A DNA stretch of 64,000 bases, taken from positions 124,001 to 188,000 of the forward strand of contig JBAZMV010000004.1 of NCBI GenBank assembly GCA_041649635.1. Direction: 5' to 3'. Below are positions 8,062-16,610 of this stretch, one piece after another. Position 1 is the first letter of the stretch, and every line of letters starts with the position of its first letter. The translations under genes were made by a program, and so were the position numbers. The stretch comes from Dehalococcoidia bacterium. Its GTDB lineage: Bacteria; Chloroflexota; Dehalococcoidia; E44-bin15. The notes beneath the pieces were generated by a model that saw only the letters and a list, made by a program, of their open reading frames with translations, was not told where the DNA came from and ran no database searches.

Positions 8062-9134
8062 TTCTTACCCTTAAGTCCCTTCTGGTAGTAGACTCGCGCG
8101 ATGGCGCGCTGCAACTCGGCGGGCGTGGGTATCACGCCGCCGGTGCGCCCGTAGAACGAGACTTCGGCAGAACCGTTCAGAGCCAGCTTCACATCCTCCA
8201 GCATCTGCCCCATGTTCATCTCTATATCAAGGAAATGCTTCTTCTTTTTAGCCAGCGAAGCGATGGCTTCGGACGGGAACGGCCACAGCGTTATCGGGCG
8301 CAGCATGCCCACCTTGAGCCCCTCTTTACGGGCGTTTTTTATCGCGCCCCTGGCTATGCGCGCGGCTATGCCGAAGGCGATTACGACGAGCTTCGCATCG
8401 TCGATCATAAAGGCGTCGTACGCTACCTCGTCGCGCTTTATTATCTCGTAGCGCCGGAACAGGCTCCAGTTGAGTTCTTCAAGCGACGCCGGGTTCGATG
8501 TAAATGTTTTTACGATACGGCTGGGACGGCCTTTGGCCCCGCGCAGGGCGTCCTCGCGCACCGGCAGATCCTTTGACGCCTCATACTTGAATTCCACGGG
8601 CTCCATCATCTGGCCCAGCACCCCGTCGCCCAGTATCATAACCGGCACCCTGTACTTGTCGGCGAGATCGAACGCTTTATGCGTCATGTCCGCCAGCTCC
8701 TGCACTGATGAAGGGCCGAGCACTATAGTGCGGTAATCGCCGTGCCCGCCGCCGCGCGTAGCCTGATGGTAGTCCGACTGCGCCGCCGCTATGCTGCCAA
8801 GGCCCGGCCCGCCGCGCGACATGTTGACGATGACCGCGGGCAGCTCGCAGGCCGCCAGGTAGGAGATGCCCTCCTGCTTCAGGCTGATGCCAGGGCTTGA
8901 GGATGAGGTCATGGTCCGCACCCCGGCCAGGCTGGCGCCGAAGACCATATTTATAGCGGCAAGCTCGCTCTCGGCCTGGATGAAGGTGCAGCCCTTCTTA
9001 CGGCCGAGATGCGCCGCCATGTACTCGGTGAGCTCGTTCTGCGGCGTGATGGGATAGCCAAAGTAGCACTGGCAGCCGGCCCTTATCGCCGCCTCGCCTA
9101 TGGCGCTGTTGCCGTCCATGAGCACTTTAGTCAC
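8058..9134 (-). CDS. 2-oxoacid:ferredoxin oxidoreductase, alpha subunit
   Basis: A 358-residue alpha chain. GNSAIGEAAIRAGCQCYFGYPITPQNE at the start is the family's substrate/TPP-interface region. SSSPGISLKQEGISYLA and NMSRGGPGLG (TPP pyrimidine-side motif) follow. The C-terminal domain (about 230-350) is the transketolase-like domain (PITLWPFPSEAI). It forms the active site with beta. Its start overlaps the ferredoxin-like delta gene by 8 nt. The use of ferredoxin implies anaerobic oxidative decarboxylation or, in reverse, reductive carboxylation. Confidence 0.94.
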   Translation of the reverse strand: MTKVLMDGNSAIGEAAIRAGCQCYFGYPITPQNELTEYMAAHLGRKKGCTFIQAESELAAINMVFGASLAGVRTMTSSSSPGISLKQEGISYLAACELPAVIVNMSRGGPGLGSIAAAQSDYHQATRGGGHGDYRTIVLGPSSVQELADMTHKAFDLADKYRVPVMILGDGVLGQMMEPVEFKYEASKDLPVREDALRGAKGRPSRIVKTFTSNPASLEELNWSLFRRYEIIKRDEVAYDAFMIDDAKLVVIAFGIAARIARGAIKNARKEGLKVGMLRPITLWPFPSEAIASLAKKKKHFLDIEMNMGQMLEDVKLALNGSAEVSFYGRTGGVIPTPAELQRAIARVYYQKGLKGKK

Positions 9135-9336
9135 GGTATACCTCTATCGCCGCCTCGGGACAGACCAGGGCGCATATAGCGCAGCCGCTGCATTCGCCGC
9201 CCTTTACACACGCCGCGAATCTGTAGCCGTTGGCGTTCAGTTCATCAGAGAGGCTGATAATGTCCTTAGGGCAGAACAGTACGCAAAGCTCGCAGCCCTT
9301 GCAGTATTCCCGGTCTATCTCTATATAGCCTTTCAT
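9127..9336 (-). CDS. 2-oxoacid:ferredoxin oxidoreductase, delta (2x[4Fe-4S]) subunit
   Basis: A 69-residue ferredoxin-like chain with two four-Cys clusters: CKGCELCVLFCPKDI and CSGCAICALVCPEAA. It carries electrons from the TPP site to external ferredoxin. It is the first gene of the minus-strand cluster, so the promoter should lie in 9340-9400, just inside the adjacent repeat-filled gap. No clear -10/-35 pair was found there. Confidence 0.93.
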   Translation of the reverse strand: MKGYIEIDREYCKGCELCVLFCPKDIISLSDELNANGYRFAACVKGGECSGCAICALVCPEAAIEVYRD

Positions 9337-9407
9337 AATTAGATGTCTATTGTATAGTTAAAGCCGCCCGTGATGCAAGCTCTCGCACGGGTAGGGAGTA
9401 GTAGCGT

Positions 9408-9590
9408 GTAGGGGCGGAAAATCTTTCGCCCCTACCCTATAACCAACGTCTGGGGGATTATCTCAGGGGGTTCGGTAAATATCCCCGCGGCATGCCGAAA
9501 ATATAAGATCCACTAATACAACGAGCGGGCGAGATAACCTCGCCCCTACACCATCATCCTAAAATTGGATAGCAAAGGGGGTTGGATATT
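9408..9590. repeat. Composite intergenic repeat filling the 9337-9658 gap
   Basis: Holds a 28-nt module A core (9408-9435, interior GGAAAAT/CTTTC), a module C copy (about 9442-9475, 'ccaacgtctggggga...cagggggttcgg'), and a second, left-degenerate core ending CCCCTAC at about 9548. A short 'aagggggttggat' remnant lies near 9576. The rest of the 321-bp gap shows nothing else. Confidence 0.75.
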
Positions 9591-9658
9591 TACTTCAAAA
9601 AGCTTACTATTATCAATATCGATGATTATGCTAAAATTGGGAAACAGATTGATGAGCC

Positions 9659-10603
9659 ATGAACGTTAACGCTCCGCGCCCCGCTGAACTGCATATCGAG
9701 ACCCTGAAATGGGGGAAGATTACGTGGGTTAACGTAGAGAAGCCCTCCGGCAGGGACATGCATTACCTTGCCAAGAATTATCTCTTCCACCCGTTGGAGT
9801 TGGAGGACTGCCTGTCCCGGACGGAGCGTCCCAAGATAGACGAACATGAAAATTACCTCTTCATAGTGGTGCACTTCCCGGTCTACGATAAGAAAACTCT
9901 GGTTACCGTTCCCAGCCAGGTTTCGATATTCATTGCCGCCGACCTGCTGGTGACCGTGCACACGGGCGCCCTCAAACCCCTATCTCACCTGTTTAACGAT
10001 TGTCAGAAGAACGAACCGGCACGGGATGAAAACATGTCGCGCAGCACGGGATATCTTCTCTATCGCATACTGGACCGACTTGTCGACTACTGCTTTCCTA
10101 TCGTCCGCAAGATAATAAGCAACGCGGAGGAACTCGAGGAAAAGCTGTTCAGCAACCCCGACAAGGATTCGGTGCGCGAGATATCTATACTTCGCCGCGA
10201 CATCATGTCAACCCGGCGCATCATCCGCCCGCAGCGCACCATCCTTAAATCGCTGGAGATAAAGGACTATACCTTCCTGAAAGAGGACCTGGACGTTTAT
10301 TTCGGCGACATCGGAGACCATATCGGCAAGATAACCGAGACCCTGGATGAATACGACGAGGTGGTGGAAGGGCTCAACGCCACCAGCGATTCCCTGTTCT
10401 CCCATCGCACGAACCAGGTGATAAAGATACTCACTCTGCTGGGAACTATCATCCTGCCCATGCTGGTAATACAGGGGCTCTACAGCATGAACGTGCCACT
10501 GCCCCTGCAGGATAGCCCGTGGGCTTTCCTCATAATAATACTTGTCACGATAACGGTATCGGCTTCTATGATAATTTACTTCCGCTATCGGCACTGGATA
10601 TAG
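9659..10603 (+). CDS. corA: CorA-family divalent cation channel with variant GMN motif
   Basis: A 314-residue 2-TM-GxN family protein. A long cytoplasmic N-terminal alpha/beta region (1-240, helical from about 130) is followed by two membrane helices near 258-280 and 290-310. The loop that normally carries Tyr-Gly-Met-Asn reads LYSMNVPLP, so Gly is replaced by Ser while Met-Asn are kept. Family members import Mg2+ (or Co2+/Ni2+) as pentamers; the Ser variant makes ion choice uncertain. The gene stands alone except for the following transporter, which begins 29 bp after its stop. Confidence 0.9.
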   Translation: MNVNAPRPAELHIETLKWGKITWVNVEKPSGRDMHYLAKNYLFHPLELEDCLSRTERPKIDEHENYLFIVVHFPVYDKKTLVTVPSQVSIFIAADLLVTVHTGALKPLSHLFNDCQKNEPARDENMSRSTGYLLYRILDRLVDYCFPIVRKIISNAEELEEKLFSNPDKDSVREISILRRDIMSTRRIIRPQRTILKSLEIKDYTFLKEDLDVYFGDIGDHIGKITETLDEYDEVVEGLNATSDSLFSHRTNQVIKILTLLGTIILPMLVIQGLYSMNVPLPLQDSPWAFLIIILVTITVSASMIIYFRYRHWI

Positions 10604-10632
10604 CCTTATCGAAAGTCTTGAGGAAAAACTCG

Positions 10633-11340
10633 TTGGAATCCAAATACTCTCACCGCTTCATAATAGTCAGCGCCGTCTTCATCACCTGTCTTATTACGGC
10701 GAACATAATAGCAGTTAAGATTATCCAGTTCGGTGGAATCTTCCTTCCCGCCGCAATCATCGTCTTCCCTGTAAGCTACATATTCGGCGACATCCTCACC
10801 GAGGTATACGGCTACCGAATGGCGAGAAAGGTAATCTGGCTCGGATTCTTCTGCAATGCCATTGCGGTGCTTTTCATCTGGCTTGGAGGTTTGCTCCCCT
10901 CAGCGCCCTTCTGGGAAAACCAGCAAGCGTACAACACGATACTTGGATTCGTGCCGAGAATAGTCGCTGCCTCCTTCGTTGCATACCTTGTCGGCGAATT
11001 TGCCAACTCATTCGTACTGGCCAAGCTTAAGATAGCGACAAAGGGGCGCTGGCTCTGGACGCGAACCATAGGCTCTACCATAGTAGGGCAGGGACTCGAT
11101 TCGGTAGTGTTTATCGTTGTCGCTTTCGTCGGCACCGCATCGTTCGATCCGATGCTCATCCTGTACCACTGGCTGATAAAGACAGCATATGAAGCATTGG
11201 CGACACCGTTCACATATTGGATCGTGGGTTACCTGAAGAGAAAAGAAAATATTGACACATACGACTATAAGACCAACTTCAATCCGTTTCTGGTGTTCCC
11301 TTTCAGCCTGCTGACCAGGCGCAAAGCTAGCGAACAATAG
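10633..11340 (+). CDS. yhhQ: Queuosine precursor transporter (YhhQ/DUF165, VUT family)
   Basis: A membrane protein of about 235 residues with some six hydrophobic segments. Family signatures are PVSYIFGDILTEVYGYRMAR, VAYLVGEFANSFVLAKLKI and GSTIVGQGLDSVVFIVVAF. COG1738 proteins import queuosine precursors such as preQ0 for tRNA modification. I start it at TTG 10633 because GAGG lies 9 nt upstream and the family's N-terminus begins just after. An ATG start at 10519 would bury 84 bp inside corA and add an unrelated leader. The stop TAG (11338-11340) directly abuts a repeat. Confidence 0.88.
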   Translation: MESKYSHRFIIVSAVFITCLITANIIAVKIIQFGGIFLPAAIIVFPVSYIFGDILTEVYGYRMARKVIWLGFFCNAIAVLFIWLGGLLPSAPFWENQQAYNTILGFVPRIVAASFVAYLVGEFANSFVLAKLKIATKGRWLWTRTIGSTIVGQGLDSVVFIVVAFVGTASFDPMLILYHWLIKTAYEALATPFTYWIVGYLKRKENIDTYDYKTNFNPFLVFPFSLLTRRKASEQ

Positions 11341-11446
11341 GTAGGGGCGCTCCTTCCTGGGAAGGACTGCGCCCTTCTATCGGGCAGGGCAAGCCCTGCC
11401 CCTACCCGTCAACCAACGTATGGGGGATTAACAGGGGGTTCGGAGA
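11341..11446 (+). repeat. Composite intergenic repeat (module A double hairpin plus module C)
   Basis: Begins GTAGGGGCGC immediately after the yhhQ stop codon and ends CCCCTAC at 11405. A 'ccaacgtatgggggattaa-cagggggttcgg' module follows. It fills most of the gap before the next gene. Confidence 0.8.
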
Positions 11447-11486
11447 ATAGCTCCACCCGACAATAAGAGGAAGTTGTATAAACCTT

Positions 11487-12257
11487 ATGGAACTTGAGAT
11501 ACTTGGAGCCCATAACTGCGAATCAGAGAGCGCCAGACTCACCTGCCTGCTGGTCGACGGCGTCCTCGCCATCGATGCCGGCGGCCTGACATCGGCGCTT
11601 TCTATCGAGGAGCAGCATCGCCTCAAGGCCGTTCTCATCACGCACCACCACTTCGACCACGTCCGGGACCTGGCCACGCTCGGCATGAACTTCTGGACGG
11701 CCGGACCGCTGCCTGTATACGGACTGGAGTCTTCTCTGCAAACTATCTTGAGCAACATCCTCAATGGCGTAATGTACCCGGACTTCACGTCCAGGCCCTC
11801 CCCCGATAAGCCCGCGTTCAAATTCCACCCCATCGCGCCTGGCAAGGCCTTCTCGATAGGCGGCTATTCGATCACGCCTTTCCTGGCGAACCACGGCGTC
11901 CCGGTGGCGGGATACCAGATCGCCGGCGTTGATGGAAAGAGCTTTGTGTACACCGGCGACACGCATAGGCTCGCTGAGTCGACATGGCAGAGCCTGTCAC
12001 CCAGGCTCATCGTGACCGAGGTCACAGTGCCCGATATGTACGAGAGCATGGCCAGGGAATCGGGACATCTCACACCCAGACTTTTGAAAGAGGAATTGCT
12101 AGCCTTCAAGAGGATACACAGATATATACCGCCCGTAATCGCCGTCCACATCAGCCCGCACCTGGAGGACGAGATTCAAAAGGAGATATCCCGCGTCGCA
12201 GAGGAACTGGGCACCGAGATCACCTGCGGATACGAGGGTATGAGAGTTGTCATCTAA
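11487..12257 (+). CDS. Metallo-beta-lactamase-fold hydrolase (RNase Z-like group)
   Basis: A 256-residue protein starting MELEILGAHNCESESARLTCLLVDGVLAIDAGGL. It carries the metal motif THHHFDHVRDL (about 53-63), later GDTH (Asp ligand) and VTEVTVP, and a terminal VHISPHLEDE His ligand. The fold binds two metal ions and hydrolyses phosphodiester, thioester or similar bonds. The arrangement resembles cAMP phosphodiesterase/RNase Z-type proteins, not thiol hydrolases such as glyoxalase II. The substrate is unknown. The next gene starts inside its last codons, so the two are probably co-translated. Confidence 0.85.
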   Translation: MELEILGAHNCESESARLTCLLVDGVLAIDAGGLTSALSIEEQHRLKAVLITHHHFDHVRDLATLGMNFWTAGPLPVYGLESSLQTILSNILNGVMYPDFTSRPSPDKPAFKFHPIAPGKAFSIGGYSITPFLANHGVPVAGYQIAGVDGKSFVYTGDTHRLAESTWQSLSPRLIVTEVTVPDMYESMARESGHLTPRLLKEELLAFKRIHRYIPPVIAVHISPHLEDEIQKEISRVAEELGTEITCGYEGMRVVI

Positions 12258-12738
12258 TGAGCCGCGACCGAAGTTTATCGTCGACGCCAATGTGGGGAAG
12301 CTGGCACGGTGGCTGCGGATGCTGGGCTATGATACCATATTCGCAAGCGATATTGACGACGGAGAACTCGTAGACATCGGTTTAAAAGAAGGGCGTGTGT
12401 TGCTGACCAAAGATACTCAGCTTATGCTCAGGCGAGCCGTCGCCAGCGGCAAGGTAAAAGCACTGCTTACCACGGAGGACGATCCGAAGAAACAGATGCG
12501 TATGGTGATAGCGGAGATGAAGCTGGACAGGGAACGCGAGTTCACGCTCTGTCTGGAGTGCAACGTGCCGCTCGCGCCGAGGAGCAAGGACGAGGTGCGC
12601 GACCTGGTTCCGCCATACGTTTTTAAAACGCAGTCCCAGTATTACCAGTGTCCAGGCTGCGGCAGGATATACTGGCGTGGAACCCACTGGGAACATATGA
12701 GTAAAGTTCTAGGAATACTGATGGAGGATGAAGCATGA
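12247..12738 (+). CDS. Mut7-C RNase domain protein (PIN-like plus zinc ribbon)
   Basis: A 163-residue member of the Mut7-C/COG1656 family. The PIN-like N-terminal half reads FIVDANVGKLARWLRMLGYDT, with DIDDGEL and LTKDTQL carrying acidic residues. The C-terminal zinc ribbon has CLEC (about 116-119) and CPGC (137-140), then GRIYWRGTHWEHM. The family is predicted to be RNase-like. The start is TTG at 12247, 8 nt after GAGGG; the nearby ATG at 12257 is out of frame. It overlaps the MBL gene by 11 nt and ends in an ATGA overlap with the deacetylase gene, making a compact three-gene unit. Confidence 0.88.
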   Translation: MSSNEPRPKFIVDANVGKLARWLRMLGYDTIFASDIDDGELVDIGLKEGRVLLTKDTQLMLRRAVASGKVKALLTTEDDPKKQMRMVIAEMKLDREREFTLCLECNVPLAPRSKDEVRDLVPPYVFKTQSQYYQCPGCGRIYWRGTHWEHMSKVLGILMEDEA

Positions 12739-13856
12739 GAAAGGCAGCATTTGTATATGATAAGCTGATGTCGGCGCACGTCCTTCGCGATGACCACGTT
12801 TTCAAGCCCAGCCGCCTTCAGCTTACCTATGAGCTGCTCAACAGTTACGGCGCGTTCGACGGCTCTAAACCGGTGAAGCCCAGGACGGCCGAGGAAACCG
12901 ACCTGATACTTTTCCATAATCCCGATTACGTGTCCGCCGTCCTCGACATCGGCAACGGCGTCGACCGCAGGGACGCGCTGCTTGAATACAATATCAGCCA
13001 CTACGGCGACAACCCTCCCTACAACGGGATGTATGAGGCGTCTGCGCTTGTGGTGGGAGCATCCCTGACCGCCGCGGACCTCGTGATCAGAGGCAAAGCC
13101 GATGTGGCCTTCAATATCTCCGGCGGACTGCACCATGCCATGCCGTCGCGCGCCTCCGGGTTCTGTACTTTCAACGACGCCGCCATAACCATAAAACACC
13201 TGGTCAACCGGGGCTATCGCGTGGCCTACGTCGACATCGATGCGCATCACGGCGACGGCGTGCAGCATGCCTTCTATGACAGCAACGAGGTTCTCACCAT
13301 ATCGATGCACGAATCTGGAAGATACCTTTTTCCGGGCACAGGCGAAACGGATGAAATCGGACGAAACCTGGGCAAGGGATACAGCGTCAACCTGCCTCTT
13401 TTCCCGAAGACGGACGACGATATCTATCTCTGGGCTTTCAGGGAGATCGTGCCGCCCCTTATAAAGGCGTTCAAGCCGGACGTGCTCGTGACGCAACTCG
13501 GCTGCGACACCTACTATATGGACCCCCTGACCGACTTCATGCTCACGACCGACGGGTATACCAGCCTGGTCAGGGAACTGGGGCAACTGTCGAACAAGTG
13601 GGTGGCGCTGGGTGGTGGCGGCTATGATATGGACGCGGTCATCAGGCTGTGGACGCTGGCCTACGGCGTCATGCTCGAGCGCGAGTGGCCGGACGAGATA
13701 CCGGCGGATTTCCGCGATAAGTACGGGATCAAGAAACTGCGCGATGGCGACAAGCCCCATGTCGACGAGGATATGTTAACGATGGCTCGCCAGTTCGCCA
13801 AACTTGGCGTGGATGATATCAAACACAACGTCTTCCCCATCCACGGACTGAAATAG
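12735..13856 (+). CDS. acuC: AcuC-like class I histone-deacetylase-family protein
   Basis: A 373-residue Zn-dependent deacetylase-fold protein. It has GGLHHAMPSRASGFC (catalytic His pair), YVDIDAHHGDGVQHAFY (metal-binding Asp/His plus His), SMHESGRYLFPGTG, and a late GGGGYD. Bacterial relatives deacetylate proteins such as acetyl-CoA synthetase or act on small acetylated compounds. The partner is not evident here, although acetate kinase lies 9 kb away. The ATG overlaps the previous stop (ATGA) and has a GGATGA site, so it is translationally coupled. Confidence 0.93.
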   Translation: MRKAAFVYDKLMSAHVLRDDHVFKPSRLQLTYELLNSYGAFDGSKPVKPRTAEETDLILFHNPDYVSAVLDIGNGVDRRDALLEYNISHYGDNPPYNGMYEASALVVGASLTAADLVIRGKADVAFNISGGLHHAMPSRASGFCTFNDAAITIKHLVNRGYRVAYVDIDAHHGDGVQHAFYDSNEVLTISMHESGRYLFPGTGETDEIGRNLGKGYSVNLPLFPKTDDDIYLWAFREIVPPLIKAFKPDVLVTQLGCDTYYMDPLTDFMLTTDGYTSLVRELGQLSNKWVALGGGGYDMDAVIRLWTLAYGVMLEREWPDEIPADFRDKYGIKKLRDGDKPHVDEDMLTMARQFAKLGVDDIKHNVFPIHGLK

Positions 13857-13860
13857 CACT

Positions 13861-14097
13861 TAGGGCGAGATGACCTCGCCCCTACATCTGGATTGCCCGA
13901 TCAAGTCGGGCAATGACACGGGGTAAAAAGAGGTGCCCCGATTCATCGGGGCCGGTCTTTCCATGATATTTGAGATATATAGAAGGATTAGGGGTGTCCC
14001 GTAGGGGCAGACCTGCGTGTCTGCCCATTGTGGGCGACCACGAGGGTCGCCCCTACCTGGTGACCAACGTATGGGGGACTAACAGGGGGTTCGGATA
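13861..14097 (+). repeat. Long composite intergenic repeat (modules A, B, C and others)
   Basis: Fills most of the 393-bp gap 13857-14250. In order it holds a module A core (13861-13885), the hairpin ATTGCCCGA-TCAAG-TCGGGCAAT (about 13892-13914), CCCCGA-TTCA-TCGGGG, a TTCCATGATATT...ATAGAAGGA module B, and a double-hairpin module A (14001-14056). A module C copy (about 14066-14097) ends it. The remaining 14098-14250 is AT-richer, with a TATAAT at 14215-14220 that may be the -10 of the CoA transferase gene. Confidence 0.8.
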
Positions 14098-14250
14098 ATC
14101 GACCGCCTCATGCTTCGACAATGAGAGATGCTATTCATCCTAATCACACTAATTCTCCACAATCAATTTTAGGACCCGCTTTCTAAAGTGCTGCAGTCAT
14201 GCAGGGCAATGTTATATAATTAGCGGCGGCATATTTCAAGAGGAGTCAGT

Positions 14251-15423
14251 ATGGAACAAACGAAATTAGCCCTTGATGGAATAAAGATACTGAACATGTG
14301 CTGGATAGGCCCCGGCGCTTTCTGCACTGAGATGCTGAGCGACCTGGGCGCCGATGTTATCAGGGTTTCCGACGTCAACCAGGCTGAGGGAGCTCTGGCC
14401 ATGATGGTGTTTAATCAGTGGCCCGGCCTGCGCAATTGCCGCACATTCAGCGTAAACCTCAAGAGCAACGCCGGCAAAGAGGTCTTCATGGACATGGTCA
14501 GGAGCGCTGACGTTATTATGGAGGGCTTCCGTCCGGGCGTGGTCAAGCGCCTGGGCATTGATTACGACACGCTCAAAGGGATCAATCCGCGAATCGTGTA
14601 CGTGTCGCTGTCAGGCTATGGGCAGGACGGCCCCTACCGCGACCTGGTCGGGCACGAACTGAACTACATATCCATCAGCGGTTTGTTAAGCCTTACCGGG
14701 CCTAAGGGCGGTAAGCCCTCTATTCCGGGCACGGTTGTCGCCGACTGGTCCGGGGGCATGTCGGCTGGCATCAGCATCCTGGCGGCGCTGCTGGCGCGGG
14801 AGCGGAGCGGGCAGGGTCAGTTCCTGGACGTCTCAATTACAGACGCGATAACGGAAGTGACATCGGTACAGAGCAACCCTTATTTGTACAAGCACGATGT
14901 TGTCCCGCGCAGAGGCGAGACCATCTGGAACGGGAAGTATCCCTGGTACTTTGTCTACGAGACGAAGGATGAGAAATACGTCGCCATCGCCACGCTGGAG
15001 CCGAAGTTCTTTGCAACACTATGCAAACTGCTCGACTGCGAGGAATTCATACCCTATCAGTTCGATGAGGGCGCCAAGCGGGACGAGATGTTTGAATTCT
15101 TTGAAGCTAAATTTAAGTCCAGGAACCGCGATGAATGGGTGCAACTGCTGATGTATCAGGAGACGTGCTTCACGCCGGTGCTCGACATCGACGAGTTGGA
15201 ATCCGACCCGCAGCTGGTCGCGCGGCGCATGATCCTGGAATCAGAGCACCCTGTTGTGGGCCGTCTCAAACAGATCGGCTCGATGCACAAGCTGTCCGAC
15301 TCCCCGGTGGAGGTGAGGAACTGGGCCACCAGCTTCGGGCAGCATACGGATGAGATCCTGCATGAAATAGGCTACAGCGACGATCAAATCAAGGAATTGC
15401 GGCAGACCGGCGCTGTTGGTTAG
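14251..15423 (+). CDS. Class III CoA transferase (CaiB/BaiF family)
   Basis: A 390-residue family III CoA transferase. These enzymes move CoA between carboxylic acids through a glutamyl/aspartyl intermediate. It has GADVIRV near residue 32, ADVIMEGFRPGVVKRLGIDYDTLKGINPRIVYVSLSGYGQ, and the catalytic Asp region GQFLDVSITDAI. The C-terminal GQHTDEILHEIGYSDDQIKELR is typical. It stands alone between two repeat blocks with its own GAGGAG site and a TATAAT 31 bp upstream. A second copy of the family is at 29179. The substrate is unknown; the nearest large operon is the acetone-carboxylase-like one. Confidence 0.92.
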   Translation: MEQTKLALDGIKILNMCWIGPGAFCTEMLSDLGADVIRVSDVNQAEGALAMMVFNQWPGLRNCRTFSVNLKSNAGKEVFMDMVRSADVIMEGFRPGVVKRLGIDYDTLKGINPRIVYVSLSGYGQDGPYRDLVGHELNYISISGLLSLTGPKGGKPSIPGTVVADWSGGMSAGISILAALLARERSGQGQFLDVSITDAITEVTSVQSNPYLYKHDVVPRRGETIWNGKYPWYFVYETKDEKYVAIATLEPKFFATLCKLLDCEEFIPYQFDEGAKRDEMFEFFEAKFKSRNRDEWVQLLMYQETCFTPVLDIDELESDPQLVARRMILESEHPVVGRLKQIGSMHKLSDSPVEVRNWATSFGQHTDEILHEIGYSDDQIKELRQTGAVG

Positions 15424-15433
15424 ACCGCCGAGA

Positions 15434-15606
15434 GATTTCAAGAGAGGTGCCCCGATTCATCGTGGCTGGTCCTTCCATGATATTGAGTTATATGGAAGGA
15501 TTGGGGTGTCCTGTACGGGCAGGCCTTGTGCCTGCCCGCTGTGGGCGACCACGAGGGTCGCCCCTCCCCTGTGACCAACGTATGGGGGACAGACAGGGGG
15601 TTCGGG
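15434..15606 (+). repeat. Composite intergenic repeat between convergent genes
   Basis: Contains a 'gaggtgccccgattcatcg' piece, a module B copy (CCTTCCATGATATT...TATGGAAGGA, about 15471-15500), a degenerate double-hairpin module A (about 15513-15570) and a module C ('ccaacgtatgggggacaga-cagggggttcgg'). Confidence 0.75.
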
Positions 15607-15624
15607 CAAAATTGTCTTAAATCC

Positions 15625-16173
15625 CTACCTCTGCCCGTACTTTTCGTGGAAAACAATCTCGCTTAATTCCTTGCGGCCGGGACCTCTAGGCTGTTCATCG
15701 GGATAGCCCATAGGGATAAGCTCGACAACTCGAACGTTGGCCGGCATCTGAAGTATCTGCTCCGCCTTCTTTGCGTCGAAATAACCTATGTTCACGGTGC
15801 CCAGCCCCAGCGCATGCGCCATCAGCGTGAGGTTCTGCGCCGCCAGCGCGGCGTCGAACATGAACCAGTCCCCCTTGTCCGTGACGGCCTCCCCCTTCTT
15901 GATGCCGGCCCGGCCCGTCTCGGCGCAGAGCGCCAGCACCACGGGGACGGTGCGTATAGCCTCGGCGGCGGGGTTTGTGGACGACAACGTCTCGGCCAGC
16001 TTCAGCTTAGTCTCGCGATCCCTGACCACTATCCATCGCGCGCACTGCGTGTTGGCCCAGGACGGCGCCCAGCGCGCGGCTTCCAGTATCGTCTCCAGGT
16101 CTTTATCGTTGATGGCATCCGGTTTGTATTTGCGAACGCTGCGCCTTCCTTTTATCGCTTCCATCAATTCCAT
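15625..16173 (-). CDS. Nitroreductase-family flavoprotein
   Basis: A 182-residue FMN-dependent nitroreductase-fold protein. It starts MELMEAIKGRRSVRKYKPD (FMN-phosphate Arg/Ser cluster), continues ARWAPSWANTQCARWIVV, and later has AALAAQNLTLMAHALGLGTVNIGYFDA and the C-terminal PMGYPDEQPRGPGRKELSEIV. The family reduces quinones, nitro compounds or flavins with NAD(P)H. No partner is adjacent. It is convergent with the CoA transferase and followed by a repeat block. Confidence 0.92.
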   Translation of the reverse strand: MELMEAIKGRRSVRKYKPDAINDKDLETILEAARWAPSWANTQCARWIVVRDRETKLKLAETLSSTNPAAEAIRTVPVVLALCAETGRAGIKKGEAVTDKGDWFMFDAALAAQNLTLMAHALGLGTVNIGYFDAKKAEQILQMPANVRVVELIPMGYPDEQPRGPGRKELSEIVFHEKYGQR

Positions 16174-16339
16174 AAATCACCTTCCTCTGATAGAATCACC
16201 ATCAGATTATAACCAATTCGAATCCGATTTTTAAACCCGCCAAAGCAGTATCAATATTACTTGTGTATTGCGTCCCGCCTGAATTGGCCGTATAATTGCT
16301 CAATCCATCGACGGTCGCGGATGGGAACAGGAGAGAGAC

Positions 16340-16525
16340 ATGGTGAAACAGGTAGAAAAAAGCGGCAAGGTATATCACGTTTGCGAGTTCTGTAACTGCG
16401 CCTACACCGAAGAAGAATATGCGAATCAGTGCCAGGAGTGGTGCAGCGAGTATCACCGCTGCAATATGAAGATAATGAAACACCGCATCGACCTTGAAAA
16501 AATCGACCAGGAGGAAGAGTCCTAG
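16340..16525 (+). CDS. Small Cys-rich (probable zinc-binding) protein
   Basis: A 61-residue protein. Residues 15-42 carry CEFCNC, then YANQCQEWCSEYHRCNMKI, so there are six Cys plus a His in a spacing that looks like a compact metal-binding knuckle. The acidic C-terminal tail (DLEKIDQEEES) is probably disordered. GGAGAGAG precedes the start. I recognise a widespread but unnamed pattern (CxxC...CxxWC...HxCN) in small proteins of anaerobes, without a known function. It is flanked by nitroreductase (divergent) and a repeat. Confidence 0.65.
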   Translation: MVKQVEKSGKVYHVCEFCNCAYTEEEYANQCQEWCSEYHRCNMKIMKHRIDLEKIDQEEES

Positions 16526-16610
16526 CCGCTAATCCCCACTTCGACCCTAGCTCGATACTGCGTATAATTCCCCCGTTTCCTTCAATTAGCGCTGTTGCGC
16601 CACCTTATCG

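Noticed and set aside
10519..10632. ATG start for yhhQ inside corA
   Set aside because: It would overlap corA by 85 bp and add an unrelated leader; TTG 10633 has a GAGG site and fits the family start.
12642..13760. 372-codon minus-strand open frame antisense to the deacetylase gene
   Set aside because: The sense strand encodes a complete AcuC-like protein; the antisense product has low-complexity, GC-driven composition.
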